A DNA stretch of 48,735 bases, from NCBI GenBank assembly GCA_028710405.1, contig JAQTUD010000002.1, positions 1-48,735 of the forward strand, in the 5' to 3' direction. The notes beneath the pieces are model-generated. The model was not told the origin of the DNA and ran no database searches. It saw only the letters and a list, made by a program, of their open reading frames with translations. This DNA comes from Candidatus Omnitrophota bacterium (GTDB taxonomy: Bacteria; Omnitrophota; Gorgyraeia; Gygaellales; Profunditerraquicolaceae). Below, piece after piece: positions 24,151 to 32,006 of the stretch. Position 1 is the stretch's first letter. Each line of letters starts with the position of its first letter. Both the position numbers and the translations under genes were made by a program.

Positions 24151-25075
24151 ATTTACGTTTATCTTTTACGTAGTTACTGCGCTCCATGTGCTTGGCGGCT
24201 TCTTTTAATTCCGCGCCGATCTCACCGACCTGGGCCACATGTTCTATCTTGCGGTATTCATTAGTTACCACTCCAATAGAGACAGAGAGAAGGGATGTCC
24301 TTTGTTGCTTGCCTTGCCTGTCCTTGGCGATGATATAACCATTCTTCCTGTCAATCTCATTATAAAATGAGGGGGAGGTTTTATCAAATTCGGCGATTAT
24401 GTATTCACATATGCCGTCGGCGGCCCCGGGGGTGGTGATGATCACAAAATCATCTCCTCCGATATGGCCGATGAAATCTTCGGAGTTGCCGTGTCCTTGC
24501 GTTGCGCGGATCAATATACGGGCGGTCTCCCGAATAACCTGGTCTCCATGCTCAAAGCCGTATGTATCGTTATAGGATTTAAACTTATCCAGGTCTATAT
24601 AGCAGACGGCAAAAGGGGCTGTCTTATCTATCCTGCGCGAAAGTTCGTTTAAGATAGAGACATTTCCGGGAAGCCGCGTTAGAGGGTTTGCTTCCAAGTC
24701 GCGCTCCGTGCGCCTGAGGATCATACGGATGCGCGCCAGCAGTTCTTTGGGCTCAAAAGGTTTTACGATATAGTCATCCGCTCCGGAATCTATCCCGCAG
24801 ACCTTATCCTCAATCTCCCCTTTGCCTGTGACCATAATTATAGGCAGGTGCCTTAAGAGAAGGTCTTTTTTGATCAGGCTGCAGACTTGACGGCCGTCTA
24901 CCTTAGGCATCTTATAGTCTAACAGGGCCAGGTCTACCGGCTTGGAGTTGATAATATTTAAGGCCTCTTCTCCATTTGAGGCCTCCAGTATTTCATAATT
25001 CTCTTCGGAGAGGGTTATTTTTAGCACATCCCTTATGTCCGGGTCATCATCAACTATCAATATTTTTATCGCCAT
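24149..25075 (-). CDS. Response regulator with GGDEF (diguanylate cyclase) domain
   Basis: 308 aa, PleD-like in layout with one receiver. Receiver: acidic pocket DDDPD (9-13), phospho-acceptor Asp53 in LLDYKMP, and Lys105 in IVKPFEP. GGDEF domain from ~130: DLDKFKSYND with Asn169, GFEHGD with Asp178, and signature GGDDF (206-210), i.e. Asp in the fourth position where Glu is usual. The inhibitory RxxD site is NSED, so Arg is missing. Asn169/Asp178 point to c-di-GMP rather than cyclic AMP-GMP synthesis, if active. It is the last gene of a minus-strand operon after a histidine kinase and a FIST protein. Confidence 0.92.
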   Translation of the reverse strand: MAIKILIVDDDPDIRDVLKITLSEENYEILEASNGEEALNIINSKPVDLALLDYKMPKVDGRQVCSLIKKDLLLRHLPIIMVTGKGEIEDKVCGIDSGADDYIVKPFEPKELLARIRMILRRTERDLEANPLTRLPGNVSILNELSRRIDKTAPFAVCYIDLDKFKSYNDTYGFEHGDQVIRETARILIRATQGHGNSEDFIGHIGGDDFVIITTPGAADGICEYIIAEFDKTSPSFYNEIDRKNGYIIAKDRQGKQQRTSLLSVSIGVVTNEYRKIEHVAQVGEIGAELKEAAKHMERSNYVKDKRK

Positions 25076-25079
25076 AATT

Positions 25080-26579
25080 TTATCCTTGAGTAGATTCGGG
25101 CATAGTGAAACTAAATGTTGAGCCGGCGTTAATCCTGCTCTTTACCCAGATTTTTCCGTTATGCGCTTCAATAATATGTTTCACCAGCGTCAGGCCTAAG
25201 CCCGTTCCTTTTGTCTGTTGGTTGATCAGGTTATCTACCCGGTAAAATTCTTCAAATATAGCCTCCAGGGCTTCTTCCGGCATGCCGCATCCGGTATCGT
25301 TAATATCTACCTGGATGTTTTTATCTACCTTATGGCTCTGCACGGTGATCTTTCCGCCTGCGGGAGTAAACTTTATAGCATTGCCAATGATATTAATAAA
25401 GACGCGTTCTATCTGGCTGCGGTCAGCGGATACCATCCTGGCTTCTTCAGGCATCTGGGCGCTAAACTCGATCTGGTGGTCTTTGAATTGCACCGACAAG
25501 AGGTCTGAGACTTTCTCAGTGACAGCATTTAAATCTACTATCTCTTTCTTCATTATCTCTCTTCCGCTTTCTATGCGGGCGATATCTAACAGGTTATTGA
25601 CTAATTGCACCAATTCGTCGCTATGACGGTTTATCTTATCCAGGCGTTCCCGGATCTGATCGGGGATTGCACCCAGGTTCCCGGTGAGCAGTATTGAGGC
25701 GTACCCCTTTATAGAGGTAAGTGGAGTCCTTAATTCGTGGGAAACGCTGGAGATAAAATCCGTCTTTCTCTTGCTGACGATTCTTAATTCATCCAAGGTA
25801 TGCGTCAATTCCTGTGTTCTCTCTTCCACTTTTTTCTCTAAATCCTGCTGTGAGCGCCAGGTCTTTTCAAATAAACGCGCGTTCTCCAATGCCTGCCCGA
25901 TCTGGTTAGCCAGGATAGTGATAAGTTCCCTATCTCCTTCGCTGATTATTGTATCTATGCTTTCGGTCCCCAGAAAAAGGAATCCCTTGTCTCCTTCTTT
26001 GGGTGATACAGGAGAGAGGACAAAGGAAGTGACTTTAAAGATAGATTTTATCTTATCTCTGAGCGCGGGTTCTTTCTGCAGGGAGTCAGAAGAGAGGGTT
26101 TTACCGCTATGGATTAAGTCCAGATAGGCGCTTTCTAAATCCGTAGCCGATTTTATCCTTTGCGTGTCTTCTTGCGTATAACCCAGGCTCATCTGCAATA
26201 TAAATGTTTTTTCTGCGCTGCTCCAGGAGAAGGCGCAGGCCTTTTCAAAATCCAGGTCTTCCAAGTGTTCAACTTCTATTTTTTTAAATATTTGGCCTTC
26301 TTCCATGGTAGTGCTCATCTGGTGCGAAAGCCTTTGTAGGGCGTATAAGCCGGTTATTTTTTTGTCTAATTCTTCCTGGATTTTATTTAACTCTATGTCC
26401 GTGCGCACGATTAATTTAGCCTGTTCATCCATCTCGTCCAAGGACTTCTTTAGTTTTGTCACCGCGCCATTCAGGTGCCTGATCTTGTTCATTTTTACCA
26501 GTATGACTATTCCCAGGAAGATAATAGATGCCAATGAGGCCATCCCCAGGAAATTGATCAGATACTTGCTTTCATACAT
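25080..26579 (-). CDS. Membrane sensor histidine kinase with GAF-like domain
   Basis: 499 aa. One N-terminal membrane helix (FLGMASLASIIFLGIVILV), a short coiled coil, a GAF-like sensory domain (~80-235), a coiled-coil linker (LEKKVEERTQELTHTLDEL), HisKA with the phospho-acceptor His281 in ISSVSHELRTPLTSIKGYA, and an HATPase domain (NIIGNAIKFTPAGG; DINDTGCGMPEEAL; GTGLGLTLVKHIIEAHNG). It likely phosphorylates the REC-GGDEF protein encoded 4 bases downstream; the FIST protein upstream may be a co-sensor. All lie on one minus-strand transcript. Confidence 0.93.
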   Translation of the reverse strand: MYESKYLINFLGMASLASIIFLGIVILVKMNKIRHLNGAVTKLKKSLDEMDEQAKLIVRTDIELNKIQEELDKKITGLYALQRLSHQMSTTMEEGQIFKKIEVEHLEDLDFEKACAFSWSSAEKTFILQMSLGYTQEDTQRIKSATDLESAYLDLIHSGKTLSSDSLQKEPALRDKIKSIFKVTSFVLSPVSPKEGDKGFLFLGTESIDTIISEGDRELITILANQIGQALENARLFEKTWRSQQDLEKKVEERTQELTHTLDELRIVSKRKTDFISSVSHELRTPLTSIKGYASILLTGNLGAIPDQIRERLDKINRHSDELVQLVNNLLDIARIESGREIMKKEIVDLNAVTEKVSDLLSVQFKDHQIEFSAQMPEEARMVSADRSQIERVFINIIGNAIKFTPAGGKITVQSHKVDKNIQVDINDTGCGMPEEALEAIFEEFYRVDNLINQQTKGTGLGLTLVKHIIEAHNGKIWVKSRINAGSTFSFTMPESTQG

Positions 26580-26585
26580 AACGGG

Positions 26586-27776
26586 TTATCCTCCGATCCC
26601 TAAAAGGGTGATTGTCTGGTTATGGAAATAATTCCGCCCGTGGTAGCCAATAGCCTTCAAGGGCGCTTGTTCCCCGTAAGTATAGAGCCCGATAATGGGG
26701 GTATTTTTATCCAGCCCCTCCTTAATAACCTCTAATTCTCTCTTTGCCTGTCTGCCCATTAACATATATCTTGAAGCAGAGTCAAATACGAAAAGAAACT
26801 TGATCGGCTTTCCCATGAGGGCACTCTTTACTTCTTCCAACGCGCTGGATGCGGCAGAAAGGCAGGATTCCTTTGTGCCGATCATCAATCTTATGCGGCT
26901 ATCCTGCGGGACATTACCCTGGAAGACCAGGGAACCGTCTTCTTTTATCCACAGGATATTTCTTAAAAGGTACTCGTCTTCTCCCGGCAGATACACGCCA
27001 ATGGGATAAAATATAGAAATGCGTTTTAATTCTTTCTTTAATTCAGGCAGATCATACGCCAGGTATTCCTTATATATATTTACCGCAGGAGCGCCATCTA
27101 TTTCTTCCAGGGTATTGCCGTTAGACCTGGTGACCTGATGTGGTTTCCCTAAGGGTTTCCAGCCGTGTTTTGTGCCTAATCCGAAGTTGAATTTACCTCC
27201 CCAGAGTATGCCGCAGGCGGCTTCAGTAAGCACTTCTTGATTAAAATATATGTAAGTTTTTTTAAAGGAGAAGTTATCTGAGGCCGAGGCGCCGACCCAG
27301 GGGAAACTTATCCCCAGCCTCTCCTGGAGCCCGCCGATAAAGGAAGAGCCATCCGGTATCAGGCCGTCGGAAAATATGGTGCCAAAGTCTCTGCGCATGC
27401 CCTTAAAACCGTATAGTAGTTTTTCCCCTAATTCCCTGCCCGCTTCCGTAATGGGCTTTGTATTTATCTCTTTTACGCAGGCAGTATTAAAATATATCTC
27501 TTCGGTGAAGCTGAAAAGGGCGATGGCCAGGCCTTGTTTAAATATCCCAAGGTCAGAGATAACGGCTAAGCTGCTGGCTCCAATAACGGGTATAGGGCCC
27601 AATAGGCTGCTGATTGTCCGTAAGATAGCAGGATGGGCAAAATGTATGGAACTAAAGACAATAGCCAGGTGGATTTGTTTATTTTGTAAATTTGACTTAG
27701 CTTGTCTTAATGCTTCCTGCGTCGCCTGCAGGGAGTCTTTTTGCGTGCTTACGCCCACCCCGAACTGGATTGACAT
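26586..27776 (-). CDS. FIST domain sensory protein
   Basis: 396 aa from ATG at 27776; a longer frame to 27833 would run back over the promoter's -35 box. FIST-N: FGVGVSTQKDSLQATQEAL, HLAIVFSSIHFAHPAILRTI, VIGASSLAVISDLG, LFSFTEEIYFN, SDGLIPDGSSFIGGLQERLG. FIST-C: YKEYLAYDLPEL, YPIGVYLPGEDEYLLRN, FLFVFDSASRYMLMGRQAKREL and IIGLYTYGEQAPLKA. FIST domains are predicted ligand sensors, proposed for amino acids, usually paired with signalling outputs. No signal peptide is seen. First gene of the FIST-kinase-GGDEF operon. Confidence 0.9.
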   Translation of the reverse strand: MSIQFGVGVSTQKDSLQATQEALRQAKSNLQNKQIHLAIVFSSIHFAHPAILRTISSLLGPIPVIGASSLAVISDLGIFKQGLAIALFSFTEEIYFNTACVKEINTKPITEAGRELGEKLLYGFKGMRRDFGTIFSDGLIPDGSSFIGGLQERLGISFPWVGASASDNFSFKKTYIYFNQEVLTEAACGILWGGKFNFGLGTKHGWKPLGKPHQVTRSNGNTLEEIDGAPAVNIYKEYLAYDLPELKKELKRISIFYPIGVYLPGEDEYLLRNILWIKEDGSLVFQGNVPQDSRIRLMIGTKESCLSAASSALEEVKSALMGKPIKFLFVFDSASRYMLMGRQAKRELEVIKEGLDKNTPIIGLYTYGEQAPLKAIGYHGRNYFHNQTITLLGIGG

Positions 27777-27804
27777 TGCCTGGCATCCCTTTCTTATGAA
27801 AAAT

Positions 27805-27833
27805 AGTATATACTGCCGTAAGGGCGGGGTCAA
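27805..27833 (-). promoter_or_regulatory. Promoter of the FIST-kinase-GGDEF operon
   Basis: Reading the minus strand: TTGACC (27833-27828), 17 bp, TATACT (27810-27805), followed by the FIST ATG 28 bases further on. Its -35 box is one arm of the palindrome at 27828-27847. Confidence 0.8.
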
Positions 27834-27847
27834 TAAAATTATTGACC
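27828..27847. promoter_or_regulatory. Palindrome joining two divergent -35 boxes
   Basis: GGTCAATAA-AA-TTATTGACC, 9-bp perfect arms. The left arm contains the -35 of the minus-strand FIST promoter and the right arm the -35 of the plus-strand tRNA-Glu promoter. It could simply reflect two identical -35 boxes, or be an operator acting on both. Confidence 0.6.
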
Positions 27848-27870
27848 TTATAATCTCTTTATATTAGAAT
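27842..27870 (+). promoter_or_regulatory. Promoter of tRNA-Glu
   Basis: TTGACC (27842-27847), 17 bp, TAGAAT (27865-27870), 16 bases before the tRNA 5' end. Confidence 0.75.
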
Positions 27871-27886
27871 AACAACAATAAATTAC

Positions 27887-27961
27887 GGCCCCATCGTCTA
27901 GCCTGGTCTAGGACGCTAGGTTCTCAGCCTATAAACAGGGGTTCAAATCCCCTTGGGGCTA
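27887..27961 (+). tRNA. tRNA-Glu (anticodon CTC)
   Basis: Acceptor GGCCCCA pairs with TGGGGCT (first pair G-T), D-arm TCGTCTAGCCTGGTCTAGGA, anticodon loop TTCTCAG with anticodon CTC, T-arm CAGGG GTTCAAAT CCCCT. Discriminator A at 27961; CCA not encoded. The outer anticodon-stem pair (C-T) is mismatched, but the rest of the stem (TAGG/CCTA) pairs. Confidence 0.9.
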
Positions 27962-28218
27962 TAATTTTTGTATTTTCCAAAGTCAGTCAAAAATTATACC
28001 GGTTCCCCCGCCATAGGTTTTAGCAAAAAGGCGGGATCCCGATCCTCTCTAAAAGAAACATTATCGGGGAAATCCGGTTGGGGCTAAATTTCCCGTTAGG
28101 GTATTTTAATTTTTTCCCCCGGGAAAAATTTTCTTGCTTTTTTAGAGAATATATGATAAAAATAAACAATAAGCCTGCCCATCGGTAGGCGGGTTTGCTT
28201 ACGGCCCAAGGAGGATCA
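27962..28218. other. Non-coding stretch with a possible three-way junction and a C/G palindrome
   Basis: No gene seen. Segment 27998-28078 can fold into a three-way junction: outer ACCGG/CCGGT (27998-28002 with 28074-28078), arm A CCCGCC/GGCGGG (28007-28012 with 28030-28035), arm B CCCGAT/ATCGGG (28038-28043 with 28063-28068). At 28112-28129 TTTTTCCC-CC-GGGAAAAA is a strict palindrome flanked by T runs, possibly a terminator. At 28172-28200 a GC-rich hairpin (CCTGCC..GGTAGG) precedes the next gene. No confident promoter. Confidence 0.5.
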
Positions 28219-28461
28219 ATGCGGGAACACTTAGGATTCTTAAAGACTTCCAGCGCAGTAGTTAAAATTGCTGCCTGGATTTTTTTGTTTATGGGAATAT
28301 TGGGTGGCGTTTCTGTCATCCTGGGCAAGGTGCCCGGGTATAATCCCGCGGTGGGTTATGTAGTATTGGCAGGATATATATTTGCCTTCTTTTTCTTTTA
28401 CCTGATCGCCAAGATCGCGGATTTATTGATAAAGATTATTAACGAGATAAAGAAAGAATAA
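28219..28461 (+). CDS. Small two-span membrane protein
   Basis: 80 aa from ATG 28219, chosen for the strong ribosome-binding site AAGGAGGATCA; the frame continues upstream to 28195. Two hydrophobic segments: VVKIAAWIFLFMGILGGVSVI (~14-35) and VGYVVLAGYIFAFFFFYLIA (~45-65), joined by the polar turn LGKVPGYNP, with a Lys/Glu-rich tail. Family not recognised. It is 19 bases ahead of the PpiC-type lipoprotein gene and so probably heads the tad transcript; a pilus-related role is only positional. Confidence 0.75.
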   Translation: MREHLGFLKTSSAVVKIAAWIFLFMGILGGVSVILGKVPGYNPAVGYVVLAGYIFAFFFFYLIAKIADLLIKIINEIKKE

Positions 28462-28480
28462 AAACAAAAAGGAGTAAAAC

Positions 28481-29386
28481 ATGAAACTGCGGCTTAGTTT
28501 AGTCATTGCGGCGGCATTTTTGGTATCTTTGGCGACGGGTTGCGACCTGCTCAAGATTAAAAAAGAAACAAAACCTGTTGCGCCTGCTTATAATACCGTC
28601 CCTGTCACCGGAACGGTGATCGCCACGGTAAACAATATGCCTATTACCTTAGAAGATTTGAATGCTGATGTCGAGGCTTATAATTCCGTAGTCCCCGAGG
28701 ACAAGCCGGAGAATAAGATTACCACCGCAGAACAGAAAGTCAATTATTTAAAGAATGAGATGGTCCGTAGGACGTTGCTTTATCAGGAAGGCCTGGCCAG
28801 GGGTTTAGACAGGGCGGACCTGGTACGCCAGGATTTAGAAAAAGCAAAGCAGCAACTGGTGCTCATGGAATTAGGAAAGACGCTCACCGAGAATACCGAT
28901 GTCAGCTCTAAAGAAATAGAAGATTATTATAATTCCTATAAGGACCAGTTAAAGGAACCGGAGCAGAGGCAGATACGCGAAATAGTGCTTTCTACAGAGC
29001 AAGAGGCAAAGGACATAATGATCCAGCTTTTACAGGGCGCGGATTTTGCCACATTGGCCAAGGATCGCTCCAAGGCAGCCAGCGCCAAAAACGCGGGGGA
29101 CTTGGGTTTCATCCAGAGAGGGACAAAGTCTGCCGAATTTGATGAGGCGGCATTCTCTAACACCCTGGAAGCAGGGAAGACGAGTTCTATCTTTAAAGGC
29201 CCCGACGGATACTATATTATAAAATTGGAAGCCAAGCGCGGAGGCGGACAGAAGTCGCTATCCGAACTCTGGGATAATATCAAGCGGATGCTTGTTTTCT
29301 TAAAACAACAACAGAAAATAGAGGATCTGGTAGGTAAGCTTTCTAGCGAGGCCAAAATAGTAATTGACGAGGGGAAGGTGCAATAA
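28481..29386 (+). CDS. PpiC/SurA-type peptidyl-prolyl isomerase lipoprotein
   Basis: 301 aa periplasmic folding factor anchored by lipid: lipobox LATGC at ~18-22. The SurA-like N-terminal helical part (NNMPITLEDLNADVEAY; RRTLLYQEGLARGLDR) is followed by a parvulin domain (~165-260: REIVLSTEQEAKDIM, FATLAKDRS, GDLGFIQRG, KGPDGYYIIKLEAKR). The C-terminal helix closes the SurA core. It ends one base before cpaB, so it belongs to the pilus operon and may help fold the secretin or pilins. Preceded by AAAGGAG. Confidence 0.88.
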   Translation: MKLRLSLVIAAAFLVSLATGCDLLKIKKETKPVAPAYNTVPVTGTVIATVNNMPITLEDLNADVEAYNSVVPEDKPENKITTAEQKVNYLKNEMVRRTLLYQEGLARGLDRADLVRQDLEKAKQQLVLMELGKTLTENTDVSSKEIEDYYNSYKDQLKEPEQRQIREIVLSTEQEAKDIMIQLLQGADFATLAKDRSKAASAKNAGDLGFIQRGTKSAEFDEAAFSNTLEAGKTSSIFKGPDGYYIIKLEAKRGGGQKSLSELWDNIKRMLVFLKQQQKIEDLVGKLSSEAKIVIDEGKVQ

Positions 29387-29387
29387 C

Positions 29388-30302
29388 ATGACGAATTTTC
29401 CGCAGATGCCACAGATGAAGAAGCAGCGCATCATCCTTATAAGCGGGATAGCCCTGATCGTGGTCGCCCTATTCGCGCTAAAAATATATGTTGACCAGAT
29501 CCGCACAGAGGCTGATATAGAGGCAAAAGCAAAATCGCAGAAATATCAGGCTAGCCAGGTTATGGTGTTAATAGCCAAGAGAGATATAGATAAGGGTGTG
29601 GCTATTGACATTGAAGATCTGCAAACAGAGAATATGCCCAGCCAATTTGTTCAGCCGCAGGCGGTTACTTCTTTTGACAGGATCTCCGGAATGATTACGC
29701 TGGCCCCTATTTCCAAAGGAGAACAAATTACCTTAAGTAAACTGGCATATCAGCGTGCCGGCAACCTTGCATCCATTACTCCCGTCGGGAAAAGGGCAGT
29801 CAGTATTGCCGTAGATAATATTTCTTCTCTGAGCGGGATGATCAAAGGCGGAGATTACGTGGATGTCATCGGGATGATACCCGTTTCTATGCAGACCCCG
29901 GATGGCAAGACGGTAACTCAGATTAAAGTAGCGCCTTTATTCCAAAATATCCTGGTTTTGGCAGTAGGCCAGGACATGGGGATGCCCGTTAAGGAAGAGT
30001 CACGGTATAAGAAACAGGAGAGCACAAAAGAAGCCTCCCCTCTTATCACCTTGGCGCTATCCCCGCAGGAAGCCAGCCTTATTACTTTTGTTCAAGAGCA
30101 GAGCAAGATCAGGCTGGTATTGCGTTCTCCGACCGATGCCAAGATAGAGTCGGTCCAGCCGGCCAGCTGGGATACATTATCCCAATATATTATGCCTGGG
30201 CCGCCGGCGGCGGGAGAAGCAGGGGTCAAGCCGCAGGAGGAAGAAGGGGAATACGTAGAGATATACAGGGGTCTAAATAAAGAGAAAGTCCCTCTGCGCT
30301 AA
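29388..30302 (+). CDS. cpaB: Flp pilus assembly protein CpaB/RcpC
   Basis: 304 aa from ATG 29388; an in-frame earlier start at 29364 lies inside the upstream gene. N-terminal membrane helix (IILISGIALIVVALFALKIYV), a SAF-type domain (VLIAKRDIDKGVAIDIEDL, ISGMITLAPISKGEQITLSKL), then the RcpC region (VGKRAVSIAVDNISSLSGMIKGGDYVDVIGMI; LALSPQEASLITFVQEQSKIRLVLRSP as hallmarks, quoted in parts). In Tad systems it sits in the periplasm and links pilus assembly to the secretin, whose gene follows. Confidence 0.92.
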   Translation: MTNFPQMPQMKKQRIILISGIALIVVALFALKIYVDQIRTEADIEAKAKSQKYQASQVMVLIAKRDIDKGVAIDIEDLQTENMPSQFVQPQAVTSFDRISGMITLAPISKGEQITLSKLAYQRAGNLASITPVGKRAVSIAVDNISSLSGMIKGGDYVDVIGMIPVSMQTPDGKTVTQIKVAPLFQNILVLAVGQDMGMPVKEESRYKKQESTKEASPLITLALSPQEASLITFVQEQSKIRLVLRSPTDAKIESVQPASWDTLSQYIMPGPPAAGEAGVKPQEEEGEYVEIYRGLNKEKVPLR

Positions 30303-30335
30303 ATACGAAATAAACAACTAAAATAAAGGGGCAAG

Positions 30336-32003
30336 ATGAAAAGATCTATTCTTTTGACGGCATTATTTTTGGCGGCGTTAAACTTGGCGACGGTCTCCGG
30401 AGATAGTATCTACGACACGGTCACAGAGGATGCGGAAGAGATAAAATTATACCTAGGGGGGCCAAAGGTCATCCCTGTGAGCAATCCGACCCGTATCGCG
30501 GTAAGCAATCCTAATATAATGGATGTGACTAATGTGACAAGAAGCGAAGTAACTCTTAGCCCCAAAGCCGTCGGGAACACTACCCTGTTATTTTGGGATA
30601 GTTATGGTGAGCAAACCTTTAGGATTAAAGTCCTCACCGAGAATATGCTGGAGATAAAAGCCCGCATAGATAAGTTATTGGCCAGCCTGGATTTTCCGGA
30701 AGTTTACACCCGCGCTCAGGAAGACGAAGGTAAAGTTATGCTTCTGGGTAGGGTTAAGACCCCGCAGGATAGAGAGCGCATTACCCTGGCCTTGGGAGCG
30801 TTGAAAGAAAAGGCCGTTGATCTCATTGAAGTCAAAGAAGAAGAGACATTGATTGAAATAGATGCCAATGTCATGGAGATAAGCAAGGATTCCACCACCC
30901 GCCTGGGATTTGGCTTACCGGAAAAAGTTAATATACTTGAAGTCGGTTCTCCGGGTATACCTGCTTCCGGTTCGGTCTCCGTTACGACCGGGACTACCCC
31001 CAGCACTTCTTTTGCTACTACAAATACGGGTTCACGTTGGGATGATCTCTTCAGGATATTCCGTGTCAGCCGCGATGCCTTTACGGCTTCCATAGACGCT
31101 TTGGTGGTAGACGGGAAAGCAAAAATTCTCTCCCGTCCGCGCCTGGCCTGTCAGAGTGGCAAAGAAGCACAATTAATGGTGGGAGGGGAGAAACCCACTT
31201 TTTCTACTTTTACCGGGGAGACGAGTTCGGCTGTAGAAATAGAATATAAAGAATATGGCATAAAGGTAAAGGTGCGTCCTACCGTGATGAAAGATGATCG
31301 GATAAAATTGGGGTTGAATATAGAAGTAAGCGAGGTAGGTGAGGCCGAGACCATCGGTACGACTACTTCAGTAACTGCCAAGGCCTACCCGGTGACAAAA
31401 CGTAATATTTCCACAGAACTCTTTATTAATAATGAAGAAACCGTAGCCATAGGCGGCCTGATTAAACAAAGCTCTTCGGAAGAGATCCGCAAGGTTCCTT
31501 TCTTAGGAGATATTCCGGTAGTCGGCCTACTATTTAGGAATAAAACGGCCACTAAGGGTGGCGGGAGCGGTAACAGGGGCGATACGGAATTATTTATTAC
31601 CCTTACCCCCAGCATCATCGCCCGCGATAACCCTCGTCTTCCTGTGGCAGAGCAGGTCATAACGCAACCGCAGGCCAGGCCGGCAGCAATAGCGGTGCCC
31701 GAGATAGGCGTAAACCCTATAAAAGATTATGCTTCCATAATCCAGCAACGTATTATGAATAACCTGGAGTATCCATCCCTTGCCAAAAAAGCGGGTTTTC
31801 AGGGAATAGTAAAATTGAGCCTTCAGTTTTCTCACGTAGGCGCACTTCTAGGGTCCGCAATCGGAGAATCATCCGGGTATAAAATACTTGATGATAACGC
31901 CCTAAACGCGGCCAGAAGTATCGCCTCTTATCCGCCTTTCCCCGTCTCCATAGAGCAGAATGAAATATGGATAGAAGTGCCCATAGCTTATCGCCTGGAT
32001 TAA
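30336..32003 (+). CDS. cpaC: Tad secretin CpaC/RcpA fused to a TonB-like C-terminal domain
   Basis: 555 aa outer-membrane pore for the pilus. Signal peptide 1-22; pilus-secretin N-domain (KLYLGGPKVIPVSNPTRIA, SEVTLSPKAVGNTTLLFWD); BON domain ~125-165; secretin core ~170-430 with VPFLGDIPVVGLLFRN and ELFITLTPSII. After a Pro/Ala linker, residues ~463-555 read as a TonB_C/energy-transducer domain: EYPSLAKKAGFQGIVKLSLQF, ESSGYKILDDNALNAAR, YPPFP and IEVPIAYRLD. Secretins normally end shortly after the core. The extra domain could bind peptidoglycan, another pilus protein or itself. The next gene starts 3 bases on. Confidence 0.9.
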   Translation: MKRSILLTALFLAALNLATVSGDSIYDTVTEDAEEIKLYLGGPKVIPVSNPTRIAVSNPNIMDVTNVTRSEVTLSPKAVGNTTLLFWDSYGEQTFRIKVLTENMLEIKARIDKLLASLDFPEVYTRAQEDEGKVMLLGRVKTPQDRERITLALGALKEKAVDLIEVKEEETLIEIDANVMEISKDSTTRLGFGLPEKVNILEVGSPGIPASGSVSVTTGTTPSTSFATTNTGSRWDDLFRIFRVSRDAFTASIDALVVDGKAKILSRPRLACQSGKEAQLMVGGEKPTFSTFTGETSSAVEIEYKEYGIKVKVRPTVMKDDRIKLGLNIEVSEVGEAETIGTTTSVTAKAYPVTKRNISTELFINNEETVAIGGLIKQSSSEEIRKVPFLGDIPVVGLLFRNKTATKGGGSGNRGDTELFITLTPSIIARDNPRLPVAEQVITQPQARPAAIAVPEIGVNPIKDYASIIQQRIMNNLEYPSLAKKAGFQGIVKLSLQFSHVGALLGSAIGESSGYKILDDNALNAARSIASYPPFPVSIEQNEIWIEVPIAYRLD

Positions 32004-32006
32004 AAT

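Noticed and set aside
24149-25075. Cyclic AMP-GMP (Hypr-type) synthase
   Set aside because: The selectivity position keeps Asp178, typical of diguanylate cyclases, so it was not called a cGAMP synthase in spite of the A20 riboswitch nearby.
28131-28160. Promoter for the tad operon upstream of 28219
   Set aside because: TTCTTG and GATAAA are 18 bp apart but both match poorly; too weak to call.
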